NCBI GenBank assembly: GCA_002342365.1
Contig: DDPV01000045.1
Span: 187,786 to 204,891, forward strand
Source: Burkholderiales bacterium UBA2459
Lineage (GTDB): Bacteria; Pseudomonadota; Gammaproteobacteria; Burkholderiales; Burkholderiaceae_E
DNA length: 17,106 nt
Direction: 5' to 3'
Shown: piece after piece, positions 7,015 to 14,058 of the stretch
Numbering within the stretch: the first letter of the stretch is position 1
How the letters are laid out: the number at the start of each line of letters is the position of its first letter
The notes under the pieces: model-generated
Database searches by the model: none
Seen by the model: only the letters and a program-made list of their open reading frames with translations
What the model was told of the DNA's origin: nothing
Position numbers and translations under genes: made by a program

Positions 7015-7760
7015 CGCTGCATCGGTTCGATCCAGCGTTGGGCGGGTAGCTTCAATTGGCGGGTAATCAGCCTTGCGCGCCTGGCAAGCTGATCGATCAG
7101 CGCTGATGCCTGTTGATGCGCTGGCCATTGCAGGCGAGGACCTTTGGCAACTATGACCACCACATTGCCTGCTGAGCCTGCAGTCAGGACCAGAGGCTCG
7201 GTCTTGAAGGTCTTGCTGATGGCAAGCAGATTCGGTTGCCAGCTTGGGTGACTGCCAAAGAGATTGACGACCAGCAGGCCTGGCGATGCCAGAGCTCTGT
7301 AGCAGTGTTGGTAAAACCTTGGCCCGTCGCAGCTCGGACCTTTTGCGTTCGCATCGTAGAGATCAACGAGCAACAGCGGCCAGTGATCGGACTCCAGCGT
7401 TTTGATCCATTGCTTGGCATCAGCCTGGATGATGCGCAAGTCTTGATGGGCTCGAACACCAAATACAAGCTCGTTTGCGAGGATGACCTCCTTGTGAAGT
7501 TCCACCACTGTCTGTTCGCAGCGCGGAAAATAGTGGCCAAAAAACCGTACGCAGGCACCAGCGCCAAGTCCGAGGTGAAGGACCCGATCGGGAACTGACA
7601 TCAGCATTAACCAGGCCATCATATCTTGCGTGTAGTCCAGCACCAGACGGTGCGGGACACGGATACGCATCGCTCCTTGAATCCAGGGCGTTCCGAAGTG
7701 CAAATAGCGAACGCCCTGATCCTCTGAAAAATGAAGTGCTTGGCCTTTTGCAGCCCTCAT
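6909..7760 (-). CDS. Spermidine-synthase-like Rossmann protein
   Basis: This is a 283-residue protein with the aminopropyltransferase/methyltransferase Rossmann fold. Seen in the sequence are VLHLGLGAGAC (60-70, nucleotide loop), VVELH with the acidic E87 at the end of the second strand, D114 in QADAKQW, and LLLVDLYDA with D133 and D136, where spermidine synthases have the catalytic DxxD. The N-terminal YHEML-type polyamine-binding segment is not recognisable; LDYTQDMMAW (41-50) stands in its place, and the P of the DxxDP motif is Ala. So it belongs to the family, but spermidine synthesis is not assured. Its ATG overlaps the htpG stop as ATGA (7760-7757), implying translational coupling. The basic, proline-rich tail, from about residue 250, is encoded opposite the end of the NUDIX gene and may be a late extension. 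Confidence 0.85.
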   Translation of the reverse strand: MRAAKGQALHFSEDQGVRYLHFGTPWIQGAMRIRVPHRLVLDYTQDMMAWLMLMSVPDRVLHLGLGAGACVRFFGHYFPRCEQTVVELHKEVILANELVFGVRAHQDLRIIQADAKQWIKTLESDHWPLLLVDLYDANAKGPSCDGPRFYQHCYRALASPGLLVVNLFGSHPSWQPNLLAISKTFKTEPLVLTAGSAGNVVVIVAKGPRLQWPAHQQASALIDQLARRARLITRQLKLPAQRWIEPMQRYLNPSPVKKPSKPPLGGSKRPLRQTSLEGPEICA

Positions 7761-9712
7761 CGCATCGACAGGGCGATCAACAAGTCGTTGAGACGCTTAA
7801 CAAAGGAACCGGGGTCAGCAAGCTGTCCGCCTTCTGCGAGTAAGGCCTGCTCATAAAGCAGCAAGCTCCAGTCCTTGATGGCGCCTTGCTCGGTTTGCAA
7901 GCGCTTGACCAGAAAGTGATCCGGGTTGATTTCCAGAATCGGCTTACGGTCCGGCGCCTTTTGTCCAGCTTGTTTGAGTAGCCGCTCCAAGTGACCGCTG
8001 ATGTCACCTTCCTCGGAGACAAGGCAGGAGGGCGATTCGGTCAGCCTTTGGGTCACGCGGACTTCCTTGACCCGGTCGGCAAGCGCATCCTTGATCGCAT
8101 CAAGCAAGGGTTTGAGTGCTTTGCTGCTTGCTTCGACTTTTTCCTTTTCTGATTCATCGTCCAATCCGCTCAAATCCAAGCCACCTTTGGCAACCGAGAG
8201 CAACTTCTTGCCATCGAATTCCTGCAAATAACTGAGCATCCACTCATCCACGCGGTCCGTGAGCAAGAGCACTTCGATTTCTTTTTTTCGGAACACTTCA
8301 AGATGCGGGCTGTTGCGGGCCGCCTCAAGCGTATCGGCGGTTGCGTAGTAGATCGCTTCCTGCTTGGGCTTCATGCGCTTGATGTAATCCGCAAGCGCAA
8401 CATTTTGTGCCTTTTCCTGGTCTGCACCCTGCACGGAAAGCGTGGATGCAAAGCGCAAGAGCTTGGCGAGTCGATCACGATGGGAGCTCTCCTCGCTCAT
8501 CCCCTCCTTGATGACCTGGCCGAATGATTGCCAAAAACTTGCATAGTCTTCGGAACGGTTCTCGGCGAGATCTTCGAGCAGTGAGAGACTGCGGCGGATG
8601 TTTGCTTCGCGGATGGCCTTCACATCCCGGCTTTCCTGAAGTATTTCGCGCGAAACGTTAAGCGGCAGATCCGCCGAGTCGATCACGCCCCGCATGAAGC
8701 GAAGCCAGATCGGAAGCAATTGCTCGGCATCTTCCATGATGAAGACGCGCTTGATGTAAAGCTTCAGTCCGTGACGTTGCTGGCGATCCCAAAGGTCAAA
8801 CGGTGCACGTGATGGAATATAGAGCAATTGTGTGAACTCGCTTCGCCCTTCGATGCGGTTGTGCGTCCAGGCCAGCGGGTCGGTAAAGTCATGGGCAATA
8901 TGTTTGTAAAAGGATTTATATTGATCATCGCTGATCTCTGACTTGTTTCGGCTCCAGAGTGCGCTCGCTTGGTTGATGGTTTCAAGTTCATCTTTTTGAA
9001 CCATCTTGCCGGCGTCCTTATCCCACTCCTCCTTGCTCATGCGAATCGGCAGTTGCACATGGTCGGAGTACTTGCGGACCAACTCGCGCAGCTTCCAGCC
9101 TGAGAGCAGGTCGCTGAAGGATTCGCCCTCAGATTCGCTCGCATCGGTGCGCAGCTTCAAGATGACATCGGTGCCACGTGCCTCGCGCTGGATCGCCTCA
9201 ACATCAAACTCACCTTCACCTTTTGAGCGCCAGCGCACGCCGGCTTGCGCCGGCAGGTCGGCGCGGCGACTCTCAACGGTAACCTCCTCGGCAACAATAA
9301 AGGCTGAATAAAAGCCAACGCCAAACTGTCCGATGAGTTGGGCATCCTTGCTGTGATCACCACTGAGTTGGCTTGCAAACTCGCGGGTTCCTGATTTGGC
9401 GATCGTACCCAGATGTGAAACCGCCTCATCAAGACTGAGACCGACTCCGTTATCGCTGATGGTGATCGTCCTGGCCTCAGCGTCGTGACGAATCGAAATC
9501 GCGAGCTCGTCGCTACCGAGCAGATCGGGTCGACTCATGGCCTCAAAGCGCAGTTTGTCGCATGCGTCGGAAGCGTTGGAGATCAATTCGCGAAGAAAGA
9601 TCTCGCGGTTTGAGTAAAGCGAGTGAATCATCAGCTTTAAGAGCTGCTTCACCTCGGCTTGAAAGCCATGGGTTTGGGCCTGGCTCACGGTCTCTGTCGC
9701 GGCATTCGTCAT
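7757..9712 (-). CDS. htpG: Molecular chaperone HtpG (Hsp90)
   Basis: This is the bacterial Hsp90, a cytosolic ATP-dependent dimeric chaperone that works with DnaK on late folding and stress-damaged clients. The 651 residues include the GHKL ATPase domain: REIFLRELISNASDACDKL (37-55, with E42 and N46 for hydrolysis and Mg binding), DNGVGL (87-92), GTIAKSGT (102-109) and IGQFGVGFYSAF (127-138). A middle domain (about 235-500) and a C-terminal dimerisation domain follow. Length is close to the usual 620-650. A sigma-32-like promoter and a CIRCE-like repeat lie in the 57-nt gap upstream, so heat induction is expected. Read-through from the hydratase-like gene upstream is also possible. The stop overlaps the start of the spermidine-synthase-like gene. 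Confidence 0.98.
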   Translation of the reverse strand: MTNAATETVSQAQTHGFQAEVKQLLKLMIHSLYSNREIFLRELISNASDACDKLRFEAMSRPDLLGSDELAISIRHDAEARTITISDNGVGLSLDEAVSHLGTIAKSGTREFASQLSGDHSKDAQLIGQFGVGFYSAFIVAEEVTVESRRADLPAQAGVRWRSKGEGEFDVEAIQREARGTDVILKLRTDASESEGESFSDLLSGWKLRELVRKYSDHVQLPIRMSKEEWDKDAGKMVQKDELETINQASALWSRNKSEISDDQYKSFYKHIAHDFTDPLAWTHNRIEGRSEFTQLLYIPSRAPFDLWDRQQRHGLKLYIKRVFIMEDAEQLLPIWLRFMRGVIDSADLPLNVSREILQESRDVKAIREANIRRSLSLLEDLAENRSEDYASFWQSFGQVIKEGMSEESSHRDRLAKLLRFASTLSVQGADQEKAQNVALADYIKRMKPKQEAIYYATADTLEAARNSPHLEVFRKKEIEVLLLTDRVDEWMLSYLQEFDGKKLLSVAKGGLDLSGLDDESEKEKVEASSKALKPLLDAIKDALADRVKEVRVTQRLTESPSCLVSEEGDISGHLERLLKQAGQKAPDRKPILEINPDHFLVKRLQTEQGAIKDWSLLLYEQALLAEGGQLADPGSFVKRLNDLLIALSMR

Positions 9713-9736
9713 CGTCTCTTATCCCAAAAATTCATT

Positions 9737-9765
9737 AGATGAGCGCAGCACTTGTGACTTTCAAG
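9737..9765 (-). promoter_or_regulatory. Sigma-32-type heat-shock promoter of htpG
   Basis: On the minus strand, CTTGAAA (9765-9759) is an exact match to the sigma-32 -35 core. After 14 nt comes GCTCATCT (9744-9737), which agrees with CCCCATnT at five of the seven specified positions. The predicted start near 9730 leaves a leader of about 17 nt to the htpG ATG. Both sequence and position fit the known heat-shock control of htpG. Confidence 0.7.
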
Positions 9766-9768
9766 TGC
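9748..9768. promoter_or_regulatory. CIRCE-like inverted repeat over the htpG -35
   Basis: GCACTTG (9748-9754) and CAAGTGC (9762-9768) form a perfect 7-bp inverted repeat around a 7-nt centre. The core GCACT-N11-AGTGC has the same spacing as the HrcA operator CIRCE (TTAGCACTC-N9-GAGTGCTAA), although the outer bases mostly differ: 11 of the 18 specified positions match. It covers the -35 of the heat-shock promoter, where a repressor would block it. It could instead be a 3' hairpin of the upstream gene; no T-tract follows it. Confidence 0.45.
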
Positions 9769-9769
9769 G

Positions 9770-10873
9770 TTAGGCCTTAACAAACGACCGTTCATCCTCA
9801 AAGTGTGCTGCCAAGTAAGCCGGTGGTACATCGTCAAATCGCGCATAACGCCACTGCGGCTTGCGATCCTTGTCAATCAGCAAGGCACGTACCCCTTCGG
9901 GAAAATCGTGTTGGCGCAAAAACTGTCTTGCCAGCCTCAGATCGAGCGCCAGAACCTCTTCGAGCGAGCAGTGAAAAGCCTCCTGAAGGTAACGATGGCT
10001 GATCAGTGCAGCGGTGGGTGAGCCCTTTGCCAAACTTGTTGCAGGGGCTTCAAACCAAGGGTCGTCATTGGCTGCTCGCTGCAATTGCTCTAAGATTTTC
10101 GCAGGTGAAGGCTGCCTGCCTATCCAGCGCAAGGCCACTGCGTAGTGACTCAGCATGCTGGAGACCATCGCCTCGCTGCGCGATGCATCATGATCGAGCA
10201 TCCAGGCGCTCACCAGATCATGATTGTGTTGCCAGCTTTCGCAAAAGGACAGCGCACAGAGTTGGTCAATCGCTCGGTTCCAGTCCGCTTTGGGTAGGAA
10301 GGCGTCGAACAAACCGGCGACCAGCGCATCGGCCTCGTTTAGCACGAGGCCGGTTAGCGCCATCATCATCCCGACGCCTGGCGGTAATCGATTTAAAAAA
10401 AATCCCCCACCCACATCGGGAAACAAGCCAATATGGATCTCGGGCATTGCAACTTGGGCGCCTTCGGCAATGATGCGGTGCGAAGCGCCAGCGCTTAAGC
10501 CCATGCCGCCGCCCATGTTGATCCCGTGCGAAAAAACAATGAAGGGCTTGCCGTATCGATGAATCAGGCGATCGAGGATGTACTCCTCTTCAAAAAAGGC
10601 ATCGCCATAAGCAAAGCGTTGCGGTCCACCCGCTCTGAGCTGACGCACAACTTCAGCCACATCGCCTCCTGCGCTAAAGCCTTTTTCGCCTTCGGCCTGA
10701 ACGATTACCGCAGCAATCGTGGTGTCTGAGCGCCACTGTCGCAGTTGCTCGGTGAGCAAACGCACCATTTCACGATTAATACCGTTTAACTGTTTGGGAC
10801 GATTGAGCCGAGCCCTGCCGATGCGCATGGGGCCCTCACCAAGGGTGTCAAACAACACCGCTGCCAGATCCAT
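9770..10873 (-). CDS. Enoyl-CoA hydratase/isomerase family, probably 3-hydroxyisobutyryl-CoA hydrolase-like
   Basis: This is a 367-residue crotonase-fold enzyme acting on acyl-CoA. The oxyanion-hole segments are GFSAGGDV (65-72) and NMGGGMGLSAGA (119-130). MPEIHIGLFPDVGGGFFLNR (143-162) carries E145 and D153, the pattern of 3-hydroxyisobutyryl-CoA hydrolases (valine degradation) rather than short enoyl-CoA hydratases. The length, about 100 residues over a simple hydratase, supports this. A plain hydratase activity is the main alternative. AAAGGA (10888-10883) gives a good ribosome site about 9 nt from the ATG. It is the first gene of a minus-strand run with htpG (57-nt gap) and is divergent from a short-chain dehydrogenase that could act on a related metabolite. 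A sigma-70-like promoter and a palindrome lie upstream. Confidence 0.88.
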   Translation of the reverse strand: MDLAAVLFDTLGEGPMRIGRARLNRPKQLNGINREMVRLLTEQLRQWRSDTTIAAVIVQAEGEKGFSAGGDVAEVVRQLRAGGPQRFAYGDAFFEEEYILDRLIHRYGKPFIVFSHGINMGGGMGLSAGASHRIIAEGAQVAMPEIHIGLFPDVGGGFFLNRLPPGVGMMMALTGLVLNEADALVAGLFDAFLPKADWNRAIDQLCALSFCESWQHNHDLVSAWMLDHDASRSEAMVSSMLSHYAVALRWIGRQPSPAKILEQLQRAANDDPWFEAPATSLAKGSPTAALISHRYLQEAFHCSLEEVLALDLRLARQFLRQHDFPEGVRALLIDKDRKPQWRYARFDDVPPAYLAAHFEDERSFVKA

Positions 10874-10889
10874 AGGTTTCGGTCCTTTG

Positions 10890-10901
10890 TTGATGCATCA
10901 A
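10890..10901. promoter_or_regulatory. 12-bp perfect palindrome, candidate operator
   Basis: TTGATGCATCAA is its own reverse complement. It lies 16 bp before the hydratase-like ATG and just downstream of that gene's candidate promoter, where a repressor dimer could act on it, and possibly on the divergent dehydrogenase as well. No regulator gene is in the window. Confidence 0.35.
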
Positions 10902-10928
10902 AACTGGCGTAATCAAGCTTGCCGCGCG

Positions 10929-10958
10929 ATGATACGGACTTCCATAGCTTCGTCACAA
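10929..10958 (-). promoter_or_regulatory. Candidate sigma-70 promoter of the hydratase-like gene
   Basis: On the minus strand, TTGTGA (10958-10953) and TATCAT (10934-10929) are separated by 18 nt, matching consensus at 4 of 6 and 5 of 6 positions. The predicted start near 10922 gives a leader of about 50 nt that contains the palindrome at 10890-10901. I see no comparably good promoter for the dehydrogenase in the other direction. Confidence 0.4.
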
Positions 10959-10973
10959 TGAGGAATGCGTTCA

Positions 10974-11750
10974 ATGAATCGACTTGACCTTGAAGGCCGA
11001 AATGTTGTTGTCACCGGTGGCGGATCAGGCATCGGCGAGGCGATCGTCAACCGTCTTTGTGCCTCGGGCGCAACAGCCTTGGTCTGGGATGTTCACCAGG
11101 CTCATGTTGACCGGTTGATCGCGCTGAACGACCCGCAGCGCTTTGCCTTGGCGCTTGACGTGACCGATCCAAAGGCTGTCGATCAGGCGATGGTCTTGAG
11201 CTTGGACTGGATCAGGCAGCACAACAGGTCAGCTTCGTCAGAATCTGGCGTAGACGCGATGATCTGCAGTGCCGGAATTGCCGGGCCGAATCAACCGGTG
11301 ACGGACTATCGTTTTGAGGATTGGCAGCAGGTGATCGCGATCAACCTTCACGGGCTTTTCCTTTGCAATCAGGTGGCAGCCCAACATATGAAGATCCGAG
11401 GCAAGGGGCGGATTGTGAACATCGCTTCGGTGGCAGGCAAAGAAGGTAACCCGAATGCCTCGGCTTACAGCGCAAGCAAAGCGGCGGTGATTGCCCTGAC
11501 CAAATCGCTCGGTAAGGAACTCGCAAGCTGCGGGGTTACCGTAAATTGTGTGACTCCGGCAGCTGTGAGAACGCCGATTTTCGATCAAATGACCGATTCA
11601 CATATTCAGTTCATGCTCTCCAAAATACCGATGAACCGCTTCGGACTGGTCGATGAAATCGCTGCCATGGTGTGCTGGCTTTGCACCGACGAAGCGTCGT
11701 TTTCAACGGCTGCTGTCTTTGACTTGTCCGGCGGGCGGGCCACTTACTGA
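10974..11750 (+). CDS. Short-chain dehydrogenase/reductase (SDR)
   Basis: This is a 258-residue classical SDR, an NAD(P)-dependent oxidoreductase. The cofactor loop TGGGSGIG is at 14-21. D39 at the end of the second strand (VWDVH) favours NAD(H). CSAG (98-101) replaces the usual NNAG. The catalytic tetrad is N124, S152, Y165 and K169 (YSASK). SGG near the C-terminus is also typical. The substrate cannot be named; the family includes 3-oxoacyl-ACP reductases and many hydroxyacyl or alcohol dehydrogenases. I start at 10974 because AGGAA (10961-10965) is then 8 nt away; the ATG at 10965, three codons earlier, overlaps that site. The gene is divergent from the hydratase-like gene, suggesting a shared catabolic theme. 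Its last 48 nt overlap the convergent parC end. Confidence 0.9.
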   Translation: MNRLDLEGRNVVVTGGGSGIGEAIVNRLCASGATALVWDVHQAHVDRLIALNDPQRFALALDVTDPKAVDQAMVLSLDWIRQHNRSASSESGVDAMICSAGIAGPNQPVTDYRFEDWQQVIAINLHGLFLCNQVAAQHMKIRGKGRIVNIASVAGKEGNPNASAYSASKAAVIALTKSLGKELASCGVTVNCVTPAAVRTPIFDQMTDSHIQFMLSKIPMNRFGLVDEIAAMVCWLCTDEASFSTAAVFDLSGGRATY

Positions 11751-14057
11751 ACTGGCCTGGCCAGACTTGATGCGTGGTTCAAGCCATCGGCCTTTGCGGC
11801 CCCGAGCAGCTTCATAGGCGGCCAGTTCCCGGGCGCTAAAAGCACGGCTGATTGGCTTTGATCCGCGCGCTGTACCTGTGATCGAAACCGCCTGCGGGTT
11901 GTAGGCAAGCACCGCATGCAAAGGATCGTTCTTATCGCAGTCCATGAGACTCACGCCTCTGCCGCCCTGTTTCAGATGGCGAAGCTCGGTGAGCGCAAAA
12001 CTCAACACGCGTCCTTGCTCAGAGAGGCAAAGCAAGCTCTGTTGCGTCGCGCCTGCATCGACCGCGGGCCGAATCACACTGTCTTCTGCCTCAAGCTGCA
12101 TGAACTGCTTACCGGAACGCTGGCGGGTGATAAGGTCTGAAGCCAGGCATTGAAAGCCTTGCCCCAGCCGGCTTGCGAAGATCACCCGATCGCTGGCTTG
12201 TGCGCAAAAAACAAAAGCCACGCGGCTGCCTGCCTCCAAATCAATAAGCGTGGTAACCGGTGATCCATCGCCGCGCGCTGAAGGCAGCTGGCTGACGGCC
12301 AAAGCGTAGACCCTTCCGCTGGTACTCAGCACAAACAGCTGATCGGTCGTCATGACCTGATACACCGCATCAAGCCCATCGCCGGACTTGAAGCTCAGCT
12401 GCGCAGCGTCGTGGCCGTGGCCCTGCCGGACCCGCACCCAGGCTTTTTCTGACACGATCACACTAACCGGTTCCTCAGCAATCCGCATCTCGACGCTTGC
12501 CTTGTCGCTGACCTCAAGCAGGCTGCGTCGTGCATCGCCAAACTGGCGTGCGTCAGCTTCAATCTCCTTGATGACTTGTTTTCGCAGCTGTTGCTCATCG
12601 TTGATTAGGTTTTCCAGTTGTCTCGCCTCATCGCGCAGTGACTTGAGTTCTTGCTCGATACGAATCGCTTCAAGCCTTGCCAATTGGCGAAGCCTTATTT
12701 CAAGAATGTCTTCAGCTTGCCGGTCGCTAAGCGAAAAGGCTTCGATCAAAGCAGGCTTCGGTTCCTCGGACTCCCGGATAATCCGAATCACTTCGTCGAC
12801 GTTGAGCAAAACGAGTTGGCGTCCCTCGAGAACATGGATGCGGTCGCGTACCTTATCGAGCCGGTGTCCGCTGCGCCGGCGGACCGTATCGAGTCGAAAG
12901 CTGCACCATTCGCTCAGGCAATCAAGTAATGATTTTTGAACCGGTCTTCCATCAAGACCCACCATCACCATGTTGAGACTCAGGTTGGTTTCAAGCGAGG
13001 TGTTCACAAGCAGCAGATTGATCAGTTCGCTAAGCTCGACCCTGGAGCTGCGCGGTTCGATTACAAGGCGGACCGGTGCATCCTTGCCCGATTCATCACG
13101 GACCGCGTCGAGCACAGCGAGCATGGCCTGCTTGATTTGCAACTGCTCATTGGATACCGACTTTTTTCCAAGCCTTGGCTTGGGATTGGTCAGCTCCTCA
13201 ATTTGCTCTAAGATTTGTTGCGTTGATACGCCGTGGGGAAGTTCATTCACCACAAGCTGCCATTGACCTCTGGCGAGCTCTTCGATTTCGTAGCGGGCAC
13301 GCATTCGCAAACTGCCACGGCCGCTTCGATAGGCCTCAAGAATTTCAGTCCGTGTCGAAATAATTTGAGCGCCGCCCGGCAAATCGGGGCCTGGCAGCAG
13401 TTCAAGCAAATCTTCGATGCTGCTTTTGGGCTTTCGAATCAAAAGCGCGGCGGCCGCGGCCACCTCTTTCAGATTATGCGAGGGTATCTCGGTCGCCATT
13501 CCGACGGCGATGCCTGATGCGCCGTTGAGCAGCACCATCGGCAAGCGGGCCGGAAGTGTTGCAGGTTCGCGGGTTGAACCGTCATAGTTATCAATAAAGT
13601 CAACCGTTCCCATGTCGACTTCATCAAGCAAGAGCCCGGCATAGCTGGTCAGCCGCGCCTCGGTGTAGCGCATGGCTGCTGCACCATCACCATCGCGTGA
13701 TCCGAAATTACCCTGACCGTCGATCAGTGGATAACGCAAGCTGAAGGATTGCGCCATCCGCACCAGGGCATCATAAGCTGCAGAGTCCCCGTGGGGATGG
13801 TAACGGCCAAGCACGTCGCCGACCACGCGTGCGGACTTGACCGGCTTGGCATCGGCGCTCAAGCCAAGCTGGTTCATGGCATAAAGAATCCGCCGCTGCA
13901 CCGGCTTTTGTCCATCCGAGCCTTGGGGAAGCGCACGACCCTTGACCACCGAAATCGCATAGTCCAAGTACGCGCGTTCGGCGAACTCCGCGATACGCAC
14001 CTCATCAGGGTTTGAAGGCGCTGGCATCGCGAGGTCAGAAAACAAATCCGGCGTCAT
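11703..14057 (-). CDS. parC: DNA topoisomerase IV subunit A (ParC)
   Basis: This is the DNA-cleaving subunit of topoisomerase IV, which with ParE unlinks replicated chromosomes. It has 784 residues from the chosen start. The breakage-reunion domain shows KPVQRRILYAM (51-61), HPHGDSAAYDALV (87-99), and the catalytic tyrosine Y131 in MRYTEARLT. A tower/coiled-coil region lies at about 380-500 and a beta-pinwheel C-terminal domain from about 530. The quinolone-determining positions are S92 and D96, the unsubstituted, susceptible-type pattern. The frame stays open for 62 codons upstream, but that stretch is the reverse of the parE end and lacks family character. The ATG at 14057 comes one base after the parE stop (TGAGATG), so the genes are coupled. 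I call ParC rather than GyrA because of the ParE partner and the non-repetitive C-terminal domain. Confidence 0.93.
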   Translation of the reverse strand: MTPDLFSDLAMPAPSNPDEVRIAEFAERAYLDYAISVVKGRALPQGSDGQKPVQRRILYAMNQLGLSADAKPVKSARVVGDVLGRYHPHGDSAAYDALVRMAQSFSLRYPLIDGQGNFGSRDGDGAAAMRYTEARLTSYAGLLLDEVDMGTVDFIDNYDGSTREPATLPARLPMVLLNGASGIAVGMATEIPSHNLKEVAAAAALLIRKPKSSIEDLLELLPGPDLPGGAQIISTRTEILEAYRSGRGSLRMRARYEIEELARGQWQLVVNELPHGVSTQQILEQIEELTNPKPRLGKKSVSNEQLQIKQAMLAVLDAVRDESGKDAPVRLVIEPRSSRVELSELINLLLVNTSLETNLSLNMVMVGLDGRPVQKSLLDCLSEWCSFRLDTVRRRSGHRLDKVRDRIHVLEGRQLVLLNVDEVIRIIRESEEPKPALIEAFSLSDRQAEDILEIRLRQLARLEAIRIEQELKSLRDEARQLENLINDEQQLRKQVIKEIEADARQFGDARRSLLEVSDKASVEMRIAEEPVSVIVSEKAWVRVRQGHGHDAAQLSFKSGDGLDAVYQVMTTDQLFVLSTSGRVYALAVSQLPSARGDGSPVTTLIDLEAGSRVAFVFCAQASDRVIFASRLGQGFQCLASDLITRQRSGKQFMQLEAEDSVIRPAVDAGATQQSLLCLSEQGRVLSFALTELRHLKQGGRGVSLMDCDKNDPLHAVLAYNPQAVSITGTARGSKPISRAFSARELAAYEAARGRKGRWLEPRIKSGQASSVSGPPAGQVKDSSR

Positions 14058-14058
14058 C

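Noticed and set aside
12388..12939. 183-codon serine-rich open frame opposite parC
   Set aside because: The serine/arginine-rich composition is the expected shadow of the leucine/glutamate-rich ParC coiled-coil region. There is no independent support.
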